This document shows positions 25,683 to 34,904 of a stretch of 64,000 nucleotides of DNA, piece after piece. Below the pieces are notes generated by a model that made no database searches, was not told the origin of the DNA, and worked only from the letters and a program-made list of their open reading frames with translations. This DNA comes from Bacteriovorax sp. PP10. Lineage in GTDB: Bacteria > Bdellovibrionota > Bacteriovoracia > Bacteriovoracales > Bacteriovoracaceae. The first letter of the stretch is position 1; each line of letters begins with the position of its first letter. The stretch spans positions 1,364,001 through 1,428,000 of the forward strand of contig NZ_JAYGJQ010000002.1 of NCBI RefSeq assembly GCF_035013165.1, in the 5' to 3' direction. The position numbers were made by a program, and so were the translations under genes.

Positions 25683-26132
25683 ATGAACTTCAGACAAAAA
25701 ATCCTTTTTAAAATAATGAACTTCTGGCCACCATTTTTGGGAGCAGGAATTCATATTGATCATATTTCAAAAGATTTTTTAGAAATTGATGTTTCGTTGA
25801 AGCTGCGATTCTGGAATCGAAATTACGTAGGAACTGCTTACGGAGGATCTCTCTATTCGATGTCAGACCCCTTTTATATGCTCATGCTGATCAATTTGTT
25901 AGGGAAGGGCTATATTGTCTGGGATAAGGGCGCTACGATACGTTTTAAGCGTCCAGGAACGTCTAAGGTGTATGCTCAGTTTAGATTAACGAATGAGCAG
26001 TTGAATGCTTTTAAAGAAGAACTGAAAGGTAAAAATAGAATCGAACCTGTTCTCACTGTTTATATAAAAGATGAAGAAGGCGAGGTTATCGCTGAAGTGG
26101 ATAAGGTTCTATATATTAAAAAGAAGCTATAG
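25683..26132 (+). CDS. DUF4442 hotdog-fold protein (thioesterase-like)
   Basis: A 149-aa protein with the DUF4442 pattern: WPPFLGAGIHIDHISKDF, RNYVGTAYGGSLYSMSDPFYM and DKGATIRFKRPG. The family adopts the hotdog fold of acyl-CoA thioesterases, though the active-site residues are not established. The ATG at 25683 is chosen over the TTG at 25674. It lies 22 nt after the LamG gene and may be read through from the fibre operon. Confidence 0.8.
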   Translation: MNFRQKILFKIMNFWPPFLGAGIHIDHISKDFLEIDVSLKLRFWNRNYVGTAYGGSLYSMSDPFYMLMLINLLGKGYIVWDKGATIRFKRPGTSKVYAQFRLTNEQLNAFKEELKGKNRIEPVLTVYIKDEEGEVIAEVDKVLYIKKKL

Positions 26133-26295
26133 CTTAAATCGAATTTTTCTTTAGCTTTATTATTCCAATCGATAGTGAACCAACAAAGTTCGGTACTGTT
26201 CAGTTCGTGTTCCAGAAGCTAGACAATCTCTTTAGTAATGTAAAAGAACACAATAAGTTGTCACTTTTTCCACTTCATAGACTTGTATAAGTAGT

Positions 26296-26322
26296 TAAGT
26301 ACTTACAATTAAATACCGATAA
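26296..26322 (+). promoter_or_regulatory. Sigma-28 (FliA)-like promoter
   Basis: TAAG (26296-26299), 15-nt spacer, ACCGATAA (26315-26322), one base from the GCCGATAA consensus and with the standard spacing. It lies 35 nt before the second fibre lipoprotein gene, the same offset as the promoter at 21691. Confidence 0.6.
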
Positions 26323-26357
26323 ATTAATTAGTTTTAATCAACATAAACTGGTTATGA

Positions 26358-29300
26358 ATGAAAATTTATTGGTGCTTTTTTTTATTGATCCTTTTCATTT
26401 TTGCCGGTTGTGTACCGGGCAAAAGTGATTTGGCCGTTAGTATAAATAAGAAAAGTAACGCCTCAACAACTAGTGCCAGTGTCTCTTCAGTTCAAATCAT
26501 TAACAATCAATTAATCATCAATGGTATCAGTCTTGCGAAAGTTTCAAATGTTAAAGTAAGTGGCCATTCACTCAATGAAAACTTCTCTATTGAATCACAG
26601 ACTGCTACAAAAATTATCGCCAATTCAGTTCATGCTTTTTCTTTTGATGTTTCAAAAGTATTCAGCTTAATTTTATCGGACGCTAATGCCAGTGCAACTT
26701 TTCAAATTGATTTTTCATTATGTAATGCAACTTTAGGTGGAGCAGGTTTTGATTGCTCAGCTCCGGCCAATAATGATGTACTGGTTTATGATCAGACATC
26801 AAATACATGGATGCCTCGTGCACTTGCAGGAATTAGTTATAAAGGGACATGGGATGCTAATACGTCTGAGCCAACATCTACAATTGTCGGCCAGTACTAT
26901 ATTGTTAATGTGGCAAACCCTCCAACGTATAATATCGGTGACTGGATTATCTGGGATGGGAGCGCGTACGATCATGTGGCCCAGTCTACAGCGGGTGGAG
27001 TCTCAACTATTTTTGGAAGAAGTGGGGCAGTGGTTGCTGTAGAAGGTGATTACAGTCTTGATAAATTACTTGATGTCGATTTAACAGTCGCTCCGACGGT
27101 AGGACAAGTTTTAAAATACGATGGAGTGAAGTGGATTGCTGATAATGATATCGCAGGAGCATCAGGTGGAGCTGGATCAGTCACAACAACTGAGCTGGCC
27201 GATGGATCAGTGACAAATATTAAAATTGCAGATGTTGCTGCTACTAAAATTACAGGCGCTATCACCAGCGCTCAAATTACAGATGGGGCCATTGTCAATG
27301 CTGACATCAATGCGGCAGCAGCGATTGATTATTCAAAATTAAACATTCCAGCAGGTAGTATTCCTTACGCAAAATTATTGATTGCGGATGGTGATATTCC
27401 TGCAGCTAAAATTACAGGACTTCCTTCTGCTGCGGCCATATTAGCAACGGCAATCACTGATGGTGATACAACTCATGCACCAGATGGGAATGTGGTTTTT
27501 GATACACTTGCGACGAAATTAGATAAAACAGGTGGAACAATTTTAACAATCTTAAATGTTCCAACTCCAGTTCTGGGAACAGAGGCCACAACAAAAGATT
27601 ATGTTGATACAGCTGATAATTTAAGACTGCTAAAGGCCGGCGGAGTTATGTCTGGAATTTTAACTCTGGACAGTGATTTAAAAATTAAAGGCGGAAGTAA
27701 TTACGTTACTATCAGAGGGCATGCGACTAGTGATGCTTATACTCTGGTTTTACCTATCGATGCAGGAGCTAACAATCAAGTCCTGACGACGAATGGTTCA
27801 GGTGTTTTAACATGGACGACTCCGGCGTCAGGAGCAGTGGCATTAACAGGTGACGTCGGTGGGACTTCAGGTGCAACTGCCATTGGTACAGGTAAAGTCA
27901 CGGCAACACATATTCTTGATGGAACAATTATTAATGCTGACATTAATGCTGCAGCGGCAATTGATTACTCAAAACTCAATGTTCCGGCAGCAGCGATTCC
28001 GTTAACAGCATTGAATGCAACTGGAACAAAAGATTCAACGAAATATTTAAAAGGTGATAATACGTGGGCCACTTTAACGACTGATGTGCTGGGAACGGCG
28101 CTGACAGGATTAACGCTCACGAATGCAGCAATCACTGCAAGTGATACAGTCATTTCAGCATTTGGAAAATTACAAAAACAAGTGACAGATTTTTCCGGGG
28201 CCACAATGAGTGGAGACCTTACAGGAACTCTGCCAAGTCCTACAGTTGCAAAAATTAGAGGTGTCACTGTCTCAGCAGCGGCCCCAACTGATGGACACTT
28301 TTTTAAGTACACGACAGCAGGAACTAACTGGATATCTTCATTTGTGACGGCGACGGATTTAAAATCAACGGCCTTAGGAAATTTATTTCCAGGGACAGGA
28401 TGTGCTGCCAATCAGACATTGTATTATTCAGTTGTAGGTGATGCTTTTTCTTGCGTGAATATTGATTCACTTGATGGAGATAAAATTACCACAGGGACAA
28501 TTGCAGCGGCAAGACTTCCAGCTAGTGCAAGCTACTGGGGAGCAGCGACAGGTGGGATTAATTATGCTGGTGGAAAAGTAGGTATAGGAACAGCTTCTCC
28601 AATGATGCCGCTTCATATCCATACGGCGGCAGGAGCAGATCCAAATATTCTTTTCACCGATGGAGATCTATCGCATCCATTCTCAGTTTTTAGTTCAGTG
28701 ATTCCAACTACGGCTTCGGGCTACATCGGTAACATTAATGGAACTGGCGGTGGGTTAGGTTTAACTGGAGTTACGTCAAATGCTACGACAAGCGGAGTGG
28801 GGTTGATTGCTTACTTAGGTTCAACGGCACCAACTGCTTCTGCCTTTTATTTACAAGCTACCAAGTCTAACGGTAGTGGTAATATTGCTGCGCTTGGAAG
28901 TAATGAAACTGTGCTAAATGTGACAAATGCGGGTACTTCAGTTCTTACAGTTATGGGCTCAGGCAATGTCGGGATTGGAACATCAACACCTAACGCTTAT
29001 TTAAATATCGCTGGAAATAAATCTCAGGCCTCATGGACAACGACGGGAGCAAATTTTGCAATCAGTGCAAATACATTAACCGATACGTCGGGAAGTGGAA
29101 CAATTGCGACTCGTGCAGTTTCTTCTATTGGGATTCCTACACTTGCTTCTTCAAGCGCAACAACTTTAACTACAGCTTCTAATTTATATATTGCAGGAGC
29201 ACCAGCTGCTGGAACAAATACAACTATTACGAAGGCCCTTGCTCTACAAGTTGCGGCCGGTGATACAAGTTTTGCAGGTAACGTCGGGATTGGAACAACT

Positions 29301-30632
29301 ACTCCAATCGGAAAATTAAGTATCGAAGGAACAGGCGCAGTTGGGATGCAGATCAAATCAACAGGTGCTTCTGCTATTGATACAATGAATTTAATTAATG
29401 ATTACAATGCGCTTGGAAATTTTTGGTTTGCTAGAGGGACTTCTGCATCAGCAGCTCCTGCCGCTACAGATAAATTGATGAATTTAACGAATGAAGGAAT
29501 TCTTGAAATCTATGGACAGCAAGTAAATGGGGTGACAGATAAATCAGGTGTTCTTTCTTTAAAGACATCACCATCGGGTGTTAACGGAACAAAGAATGAA
29601 GTTTCAATGGGGTTCTATGCTGATCGTACCAGCTTAAATACGATGTCAGGATATTTTGGATACGAAAGCGGAACAACATTTGATATGACAATGATGAACT
29701 CAAAGAATGGAAACATTATTTTGGGAACTAATAATACAGAAAAGGTAAGAATTACTTCTGCTGGATATGTGGGAATTGGAAATAATAATCCAACGAAAGC
29801 TCTAAGCGTTAATGGCGATATAGAAGCGCTTACTTTAACGGCCAATACACTTTCAGGAGCAGCTATTAATGCAGGAATTTCAAATGTTTCATCGGGAAAT
29901 TCCGGGTGGGTTCTTGGTGGTTTTAGAAACACTGCGGCCGATGGTTATTCTGGATTTCAAATGCTTGATGATGGTGGTGGAACTAAAGGTTTTATGGGCT
30001 TTTCTAACTCTGGAGCAACTTATCTTCCGAACTCTATTTTTTATACATCAGAAGGAGCGGGAGTTCCCGTCATTTTAGCAGCTAATAAAATTGAAAGAGT
30101 AAGAGTTACTGATACAGGAGTTGGGATCAACGGTAGCAACAGCACTTATATGTTTTATGTAAATGGGACAGCAGGGGGAACGAGCGCTTACGTGAACGCC
30201 TCAGATCGTCGTTTGAAAAAAGATATAACAACGATTCCAAATGCATTGGAAAAAATTAGTCAGATCAGAGGGGTCACTTATAACTGGAATCACGATGTTC
30301 ATCCAGAACTGGTTTTAGGCCATAGAGAAGAGATGGGAGTTATCGCTCAGGAAATTGAAAAAGTTTTTCCAGATGCGGTGACAGAAGATAAAACCAACGG
30401 GATTAAGTCAGTGGCCTACACTATGTTAATTGCTCCGCTTATTGAGGCAGTTAAGACTCTTAGTAAGTTGGTAACGGATCTTTTCAGTACTACAGAAAAG
30501 AACACGAGAGAGATCGCTTCAGTTAAATCTGAGCTGAGTGCCAAAGATCAGGAAATTAAAAAACTGCAGCGAGAAAATGCTGAGATGAAAGTCCGTTTGG
30601 ATAGAATGGAAAAAATGTTAATGAAGAAATAG
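26358..30632 (+). CDS. Giant tail-fibre lipoprotein with C-terminal S74 auto-chaperone (1424 aa)
   Basis: Lipobox FAGC near residue 18, an N-terminal domain paralogous to the 21754 product, many short beta-repeat segments (GNVGIGTSTPNAYL, AGNVGIGTTTP, GYVGIGNNNPTKAL), and a C-terminal peptidase S74 domain. The latter begins NASDRRLKKDITTIPNAL and contains GVIAQEIEKVFPDAV and SVAYTMLIAPLIEAVKTL, then a terminal coiled coil (about 1370-1424). S74 domains trimerise phage fibres and cleave themselves off using a Ser-Lys pair, here the Ser of SDRR and the following Lys. Inference: a self-maturing trimeric fibre tethered by lipid to the cell surface. Confidence 0.85.
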   Translation: MKIYWCFFLLILFIFAGCVPGKSDLAVSINKKSNASTTSASVSSVQIINNQLIINGISLAKVSNVKVSGHSLNENFSIESQTATKIIANSVHAFSFDVSKVFSLILSDANASATFQIDFSLCNATLGGAGFDCSAPANNDVLVYDQTSNTWMPRALAGISYKGTWDANTSEPTSTIVGQYYIVNVANPPTYNIGDWIIWDGSAYDHVAQSTAGGVSTIFGRSGAVVAVEGDYSLDKLLDVDLTVAPTVGQVLKYDGVKWIADNDIAGASGGAGSVTTTELADGSVTNIKIADVAATKITGAITSAQITDGAIVNADINAAAAIDYSKLNIPAGSIPYAKLLIADGDIPAAKITGLPSAAAILATAITDGDTTHAPDGNVVFDTLATKLDKTGGTILTILNVPTPVLGTEATTKDYVDTADNLRLLKAGGVMSGILTLDSDLKIKGGSNYVTIRGHATSDAYTLVLPIDAGANNQVLTTNGSGVLTWTTPASGAVALTGDVGGTSGATAIGTGKVTATHILDGTIINADINAAAAIDYSKLNVPAAAIPLTALNATGTKDSTKYLKGDNTWATLTTDVLGTALTGLTLTNAAITASDTVISAFGKLQKQVTDFSGATMSGDLTGTLPSPTVAKIRGVTVSAAAPTDGHFFKYTTAGTNWISSFVTATDLKSTALGNLFPGTGCAANQTLYYSVVGDAFSCVNIDSLDGDKITTGTIAAARLPASASYWGAATGGINYAGGKVGIGTASPMMPLHIHTAAGADPNILFTDGDLSHPFSVFSSVIPTTASGYIGNINGTGGGLGLTGVTSNATTSGVGLIAYLGSTAPTASAFYLQATKSNGSGNIAALGSNETVLNVTNAGTSVLTVMGSGNVGIGTSTPNAYLNIAGNKSQASWTTTGANFAISANTLTDTSGSGTIATRAVSSIGIPTLASSSATTLTTASNLYIAGAPAAGTNTTITKALALQVAAGDTSFAGNVGIGTTTPIGKLSIEGTGAVGMQIKSTGASAIDTMNLINDYNALGNFWFARGTSASAAPAATDKLMNLTNEGILEIYGQQVNGVTDKSGVLSLKTSPSGVNGTKNEVSMGFYADRTSLNTMSGYFGYESGTTFDMTMMNSKNGNIILGTNNTEKVRITSAGYVGIGNNNPTKALSVNGDIEALTLTANTLSGAAINAGISNVSSGNSGWVLGGFRNTAADGYSGFQMLDDGGGTKGFMGFSNSGATYLPNSIFYTSEGAGVPVILAANKIERVRVTDTGVGINGSNSTYMFYVNGTAGGTSAYVNASDRRLKKDITTIPNALEKISQIRGVTYNWNHDVHPELVLGHREEMGVIAQEIEKVFPDAVTEDKTNGIKSVAYTMLIAPLIEAVKTLSKLVTDLFSTTEKNTREIASVKSELSAKDQEIKKLQRENAEMKVRLDRMEKMLMKK

Positions 30633-30640
30633 ATTTCGTT

Positions 30641-31003
30641 TTATAAACTCTTAGCGCATTCACCTTTTTTCTCTAGATTGATCCCTGTGTCTTTTGGATT
30701 CATAGGATCGGGTAGGCGGAATTCAGTCTTGATAATTTTCTCAGCAAAACCTTTTGTTCCATCAAATTTCTTATTTAAAAGAGCTGTGACTGTGACGGGC
30801 CTATTACTAAAGGCCGCTAGTTGAGACGACTCAGGAATTGTCGTGGTAATTTTTAACTCAGACTTGGTCTTTTCATTCACAACGATTGTGATTCCATCTT
30901 TTAAAGGACGGATAACGCCTTTTATTGTGTACTCTCCGCATTCGCTTAATTCGTTAGCGTGAAGGGTTGTAGAGACAAAAAATAGGAGAAAGAAAAATTT
31001 CAT
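30641..31003 (-). CDS. Small secreted protein, OB-like (120 aa)
   Basis: Signal peptide MKFFFLLFFVSTTLHA, then about 100 residues with one Cys near each end (ELSECGEYTIKG and KGECAKSL), likely disulfide-bonded. The strand pattern (YTIKGVIRPLKDGITIVV, RPVTVTALL) is consistent with a small beta-barrel. No family is recognised. It follows the clan-CD peptidase gene by 11 nt and is probably cotranscribed. Confidence 0.7.
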   Translation of the reverse strand: MKFFFLLFFVSTTLHANELSECGEYTIKGVIRPLKDGITIVVNEKTKSELKITTTIPESSQLAAFSNRPVTVTALLNKKFDGTKGFAEKIIKTEFRLPDPMNPKDTGINLEKKGECAKSL

Positions 31004-31014
31004 AAATTGAGTTC

Positions 31015-32472
31015 CTAAAAAACAATCTGAGCGCAGGCATCATTAGAATTTCCATTTTGCTTCTTACGGTAAAGCTCGTTATAGAATTTCTTTTCCTGCA
31101 ACGTAATACTGAAGACTGCCTGATAGTTATCTTCCATTTGGGCAATGAGTTTTTTACTCGTTTCATCAAGTTTACTCATCGACGGATATTTTCTAAGTAT
31201 TTCGGCCTTTTTTAATTTAACCTGATTCCATTTTTCAATAATGGCCGCATAATCTGCCTTCTCTTTAGCGTTTTTTGTTTTTTTTGATTGCTCTTGAAAG
31301 TATTTAATTGTTCCATCCGGGTCAGATGTTGCAATCAGTTTCCAGCTGAGTTGTAGTGGATTTGAATCTGGGCCACTTTTTTTCTCGATAAAAGTTTCAA
31401 CAGTATCCGCAAGAGATCCACCCATTTGATTCAAGGTCTTGATCATTTCATCTTGCTGAGCTTTGTATTGTGATATTAATCTTTTTAACTCTTGACCGCT
31501 GTAGCCGTTTTTTGTTCCATTGGCAGCGGCCTCTAATGCATTAATTTTCGCAATCAATTCGTTGAACTGATTTTCTCTCTGACAAATGAGTTGATCGCTT
31601 GAATTGGTTTTAATGTAATTAGTAAGCTTGTCTGAAATAGGGCTCTTGTAATACATGTAAGGAGTGATGGCCTTATAAACTTCACTGTCAATTTCAGTGC
31701 CAGCAGGTGTAGAGATCATTGGGTAACCATTATCTCTTGCGTTTAAGCGCGCTTCTAAAAAGGCCTGCTCAAGGTTTACACCTGGTTTAAAGCTGTTCCA
31801 TAACTGGCCATTAAAAGTCCCAGCACCCGCGAAGCCATAATGCTGAGGCCCTGTAGAAGTCACAATGCATGTATTGGGAGCATTTTGTTTAAGTGCCTGC
31901 GTATTTCCTGAGTGGCAACTCATATCGATAATGCCGAGCTTGATTCCTTTTTGATTTGTTAATTTAACAATTTCTTGAAGATCATCTAAGCTGACAGTGT
32001 CTGAACCTGACAGATTGTTAAAATCTGTAATACCTCGATTAGGTGTTTTTTTTGCAGAGTTGACAGCGATTTGGTGAGTGAGTGATTTATCTGATTTTTC
32101 CGCACCATGAGTGTCGATAACAATAACTAACTGATCACCAGAAGCAATTTCACCGGACATAATTTTTGCTTTATAGTCCGCTATCATTTTTTTATAAGTT
32201 TGTTCATTGAAGGGAGTCGTAGGAGCAGTTGGTCTTGAAAAATTTGTTGCAATGATTGTTTCTGTTTCAGAGTGTCCGCCATTGAATGCAACTTGATACT
32301 TCCACTGATTACTTGCTTGCAGATTTTTACCTAGCATCTCTGCCGTACTATCAAAAATAGTTTTAGGCCCATCAGGATCGCCACTACCGCCCATAAGAAC
32401 CATATGGTTTGCTGCAAATAGAGTTGATGATGAAAATGCGAGAACTGCCAATGTCAGATTTTTAATTATCAT
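31015..32472 (-). CDS. Secreted clan-CD (caspase/legumain-like) cysteine peptidase
   Basis: A 485-aa protein with signal peptide MIIKNLTLAVLAFSSSTLFA. The N-terminal half is a caspase-like fold: LVIVIDTHGAE gives the catalytic His122 and GIIDMSCHSGNT gives Cys186, the His-Gly and Cys spacing of clan CD peptidases. The C-terminal 200 residues are helical and charged. The ATG at 32472 gives a normal signal peptide; a TTG at 32526 with AGGAAG upstream would add 18 residues. Expected role is secreted or periplasmic proteolysis, possibly in prey digestion; that is inference. Confidence 0.7.
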   Translation of the reverse strand: MIIKNLTLAVLAFSSSTLFAANHMVLMGGSGDPDGPKTIFDSTAEMLGKNLQASNQWKYQVAFNGGHSETETIIATNFSRPTAPTTPFNEQTYKKMIADYKAKIMSGEIASGDQLVIVIDTHGAEKSDKSLTHQIAVNSAKKTPNRGITDFNNLSGSDTVSLDDLQEIVKLTNQKGIKLGIIDMSCHSGNTQALKQNAPNTCIVTSTGPQHYGFAGAGTFNGQLWNSFKPGVNLEQAFLEARLNARDNGYPMISTPAGTEIDSEVYKAITPYMYYKSPISDKLTNYIKTNSSDQLICQRENQFNELIAKINALEAAANGTKNGYSGQELKRLISQYKAQQDEMIKTLNQMGGSLADTVETFIEKKSGPDSNPLQLSWKLIATSDPDGTIKYFQEQSKKTKNAKEKADYAAIIEKWNQVKLKKAEILRKYPSMSKLDETSKKLIAQMEDNYQAVFSITLQEKKFYNELYRKKQNGNSNDACAQIVF

Positions 32473-32576
32473 TAGATTATTTAAACATGAATTGGGTATT
32501 TCGTTCAAGAAAAGGGCATTATGCAAAAGCTTCCTAGCAGTGATAATTCTAAGTTCTGAATATTACGTGATGATTT

Positions 32577-33029
32577 CTAGTACTTTTCAAGCGTTTCTGC
32601 ATTCCTAGATTTTTGTAAAAAATTATCCAGGCCATCCAAAGGGGTCTCTTTTTTCTGCTCACATTTATTTTTCTTGGCCACTTCACTGGCACGAAGAAGT
32701 GTCAGTGCGTGTTGTTTTAGTGACTCACATCGTATTTGAAATTCTGCAACTGTATTGAGTTTTAATGAATCGGTACCTGCTGCAAAATCAGAGCATTCTT
32801 TATAAATTTGATCAACCAGCATTTTAGGTTCTATATCTTCCCAACAAATCTTGTTAAAAAAACTCTCCATTTTATTCTGAAAAAGTTCGTGGGAGAGTTT
32901 ATTTAAAGTGACATCAAACTCTAAGAGAGCTTTTCGGCTCGGCCTTTCACATATTGGTTGATTTGTAATTACGATCGCAAAACTATTAAACGAAATAAAT
33001 AATGTAATGAATGTTAAAATCTTTTTCAT
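32577..33029 (-). CDS. Small secreted Cys-containing protein (150 aa)
   Basis: Signal peptide MKKILTFITLFISFNSFA, then a helical mature region with five cysteines (QPICERP, KICWED, YKECSDF, IRCESL, KKCEQK). It follows the 33038 gene by 8 nt and resembles it in the segment I-x-KEC-[SN]-[DE], so they may be distant paralogues. No known family. Confidence 0.65.
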   Translation of the reverse strand: MKKILTFITLFISFNSFAIVITNQPICERPSRKALLEFDVTLNKLSHELFQNKMESFFNKICWEDIEPKMLVDQIYKECSDFAAGTDSLKLNTVAEFQIRCESLKQHALTLLRASEVAKKNKCEQKKETPLDGLDNFLQKSRNAETLEKY

Positions 33030-33037
33030 ACAAAATC

Positions 33038-33559
33038 CTATTTGCTTAATGTGCTTGTTGGGGGAGGAGGTAAGCGCTTTTCACCACTCACTTCTTTAAT
33101 TTTATCTCGTCCTGAACTGTCGACGACTTCAACCTTATCGCACCTTGGAGTTGTGACCAGTCCTGCAATGTAAACTCGAATAAATTGAGCATTCTCTTTG
33201 CAGAATCTAGATAAAAGAGAGTAGGTGTGGCCGATGCCTTTATCAATGTCTTTGGCCGGCAGAGATTCGTTACATTCTTTTATAAATGTTTCTAAAATTT
33301 CATCAGCATCTACTTTAGAGGTATTGCAAATAGGATTCATTTTCGCTTGCATTTCTGTACTCATCCGAGCAAGTTCTTTATTTGTTATTTCTTCTGATTC
33401 TTTTTGTGTCAGAACATCATTGGCAGGAACAGAATCTGTTGTTGTAAACGGGTTTGAAAAAGTTAAATACTTATTTGTTGAAATATCAATACAAACATCA
33501 TTGAATGCAAAAGCATTCACCGAAAAAATAAGCGAGATTAATGTCATCAAAAATTTCAT
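33038..33559 (-). CDS. Small secreted Cys-containing protein (173 aa)
   Basis: Signal peptide MKFLMTLISLIFSVNAFA, then a helical mature domain with cysteines in NDVCIDI, NPICNTS, IKECNES, SRFCKEN and TPRCDKV and a Pro-rich tail. ATG 33559 is selected because AAAGG lies 5 nt upstream; a longer frame to 33619 runs through the promoter. It is first in a likely operon with 32577 and perhaps the peptidase, and has a FliA-like promoter. Confidence 0.7.
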   Translation of the reverse strand: MKFLMTLISLIFSVNAFAFNDVCIDISTNKYLTFSNPFTTTDSVPANDVLTQKESEEITNKELARMSTEMQAKMNPICNTSKVDADEILETFIKECNESLPAKDIDKGIGHTYSLLSRFCKENAQFIRVYIAGLVTTPRCDKVEVVDSSGRDKIKEVSGEKRLPPPPTSTLSK

Positions 33560-33599
33560 AACGACCTTTGATCTCTTGATCAATAATGTGTTTTTTTGT

Positions 33600-33627
33600 T
33601 TATCGGACATATAATTCATTTACGTTA
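33600..33627 (-). promoter_or_regulatory. Sigma-28 (FliA)-like promoter
   Basis: On the minus strand TAAC (33624-33627), 16-nt spacer, TCCGATAA (33600-33607; 7/8 to consensus). The predicted transcript start is about 30 nt before the ATG at 33559 and leaves room for its ribosome-binding site. Confidence 0.45.
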
Positions 33628-33728
33628 GTACGATGAGAATAGGGGTCAAAGCTTTGATTAAGTTGTTGAAATTGAGACTGGCATGTCGTTTCGTGAAGTA
33701 TGTTTGTCGGGTATCTTTTTTAATAGAA

Positions 33729-33764
33729 ACCCCTCGGAAAAAGCTTTCGCTTTTAGGGAGGGGT
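33729..33764 (-). terminator. Terminator hairpin of the aldolase gene
   Basis: ACCCCTC (33729-33735) pairs with GAGGGGT (33758-33764), with an inner AAAAGC/GCTTTT stem. On the minus strand TTTCTATT follows, 14 nt after the stop codon. Confidence 0.7.
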
Positions 33765-33777
33765 GAGAAATAGCAAC

Positions 33778-34800
33778 TTATTGAAGTAGAGATTTACCAG
33801 TCGATTTTAAGTCATCACAAGCAGTAGCAATTCTTTCAGTCATGCCTTTTTCTGCAATTTTTCCCCATTCACGTGGGTCGTAATGTTTCTTCGATCCAAC
33901 TTCTCCATCGATCTTTAAAACTTTGTCGTAATTTTTCATCATGTAATCAACAACAGGTCTTGTGTAAGCGTATTGAGTGTCAGTATCGATATTCATTTTT
34001 ACAACTCCGTATCCAAGTGTTTCATGAATTTCATGAAGCTCAGACCCAGATCCACCGTGGAACACGAGGTAGTGTTCTGCTTCTTTACCAAATTCTTTTG
34101 CAACAGCAGCTTGTCCGTCACGAAGAATCGTTGGTTTTAATTTTACGTTACCTGGCTTGTAAACTCCGTGAACGTTACCAAAAGTTGCAGCGTACATAAA
34201 TGTCCCGATAGGGCGAAGGACTTTTGCGATTTCTACCATCTCTGCAGATGAAGTATAAAGTTTATCAGCAGGAGCATGCTCATTGCTGTGTCCATCTTCC
34301 TCACCACCAACAACACCAGTTTCAACTTCTAGAATTAAATCTGATTTAACAAATCTTTCTAAAAGCTCTTTTGATTTTTTAATGTTTTCAGCAAGAGGAA
34401 GTTCTGATCCATCAAACATATGTGAATTAAATAAATTTGGAAGTCCTGCTGCTCTTCTTTTTTCTGTTTCAGCAACTAATGGAAGCATGAAAGAGTCCAC
34501 GTATTGAGGGTGGCAATGGTCAGTGTGAAGTGCGATTAATACATTGTATTTCTCGGCCATTAAATGGACATGTTGAGCAATAGAAATGGCACCTAGGGCC
34601 ATATCTCCCACAGATCCAGAAGCGAATTTTCCACCGCCAGTAGACACTTGAATGATACCATCAGACTTTTTATCTGCGAAGGCCTTCAGTGCAGCGTTAG
34701 CAGTAGACATTGATGTTACGTTAATAGCTGGAAAAGCATATCCGCCCTTCTTCGCACTCTCTAGCATTTGTTTATATTGTTTAGGTGTCGCTACAGGCAT
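33778..34800 (-). CDS. fba: Class II fructose-bisphosphate aldolase
   Basis: A 340-aa zinc aldolase that cleaves fructose 1,6-bisphosphate in glycolysis and gluconeogenesis. Recognised by FPAINVTSMSTANAAL, ALHTDHCHPQYVD (Asp and zinc His), EVETGVVGGEEDG, FGNVHGVY (zinc His) and FHGGSGS. ATG 34800 is chosen because AAGGAG lies 6 nt upstream; the 13-residue extension has no such site. It is divergent from the E1 dehydrogenase gene. Confidence 0.95.
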   Translation of the reverse strand: MPVATPKQYKQMLESAKKGGYAFPAINVTSMSTANAALKAFADKKSDGIIQVSTGGGKFASGSVGDMALGAISIAQHVHLMAEKYNVLIALHTDHCHPQYVDSFMLPLVAETEKRRAAGLPNLFNSHMFDGSELPLAENIKKSKELLERFVKSDLILEVETGVVGGEEDGHSNEHAPADKLYTSSAEMVEIAKVLRPIGTFMYAATFGNVHGVYKPGNVKLKPTILRDGQAAVAKEFGKEAEHYLVFHGGSGSELHEIHETLGYGVVKMNIDTDTQYAYTRPVVDYMMKNYDKVLKIDGEVGSKKHYDPREWGKIAEKGMTERIATACDDLKSTGKSLLQ

Positions 34801-34904
34801 AAAAATCTCCTTACACAAGACGTTAAAAAAATTATCCAAATTGTAGAATGAAATCTTTTTTGTTACTATCTAATTTCTTATATTTTTTATGACTTGGGGT
34901 ATCT

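Noticed and set aside
21754-30632. Prophage tail region
   Set aside because: Both proteins carry lipoprotein signals and no other phage structural, lysis or integrase genes are present.
33633-33773. 46-codon plus-strand frame between the secreted-protein and aldolase genes
   Set aside because: No ribosome-binding site and it runs through the aldolase terminator.
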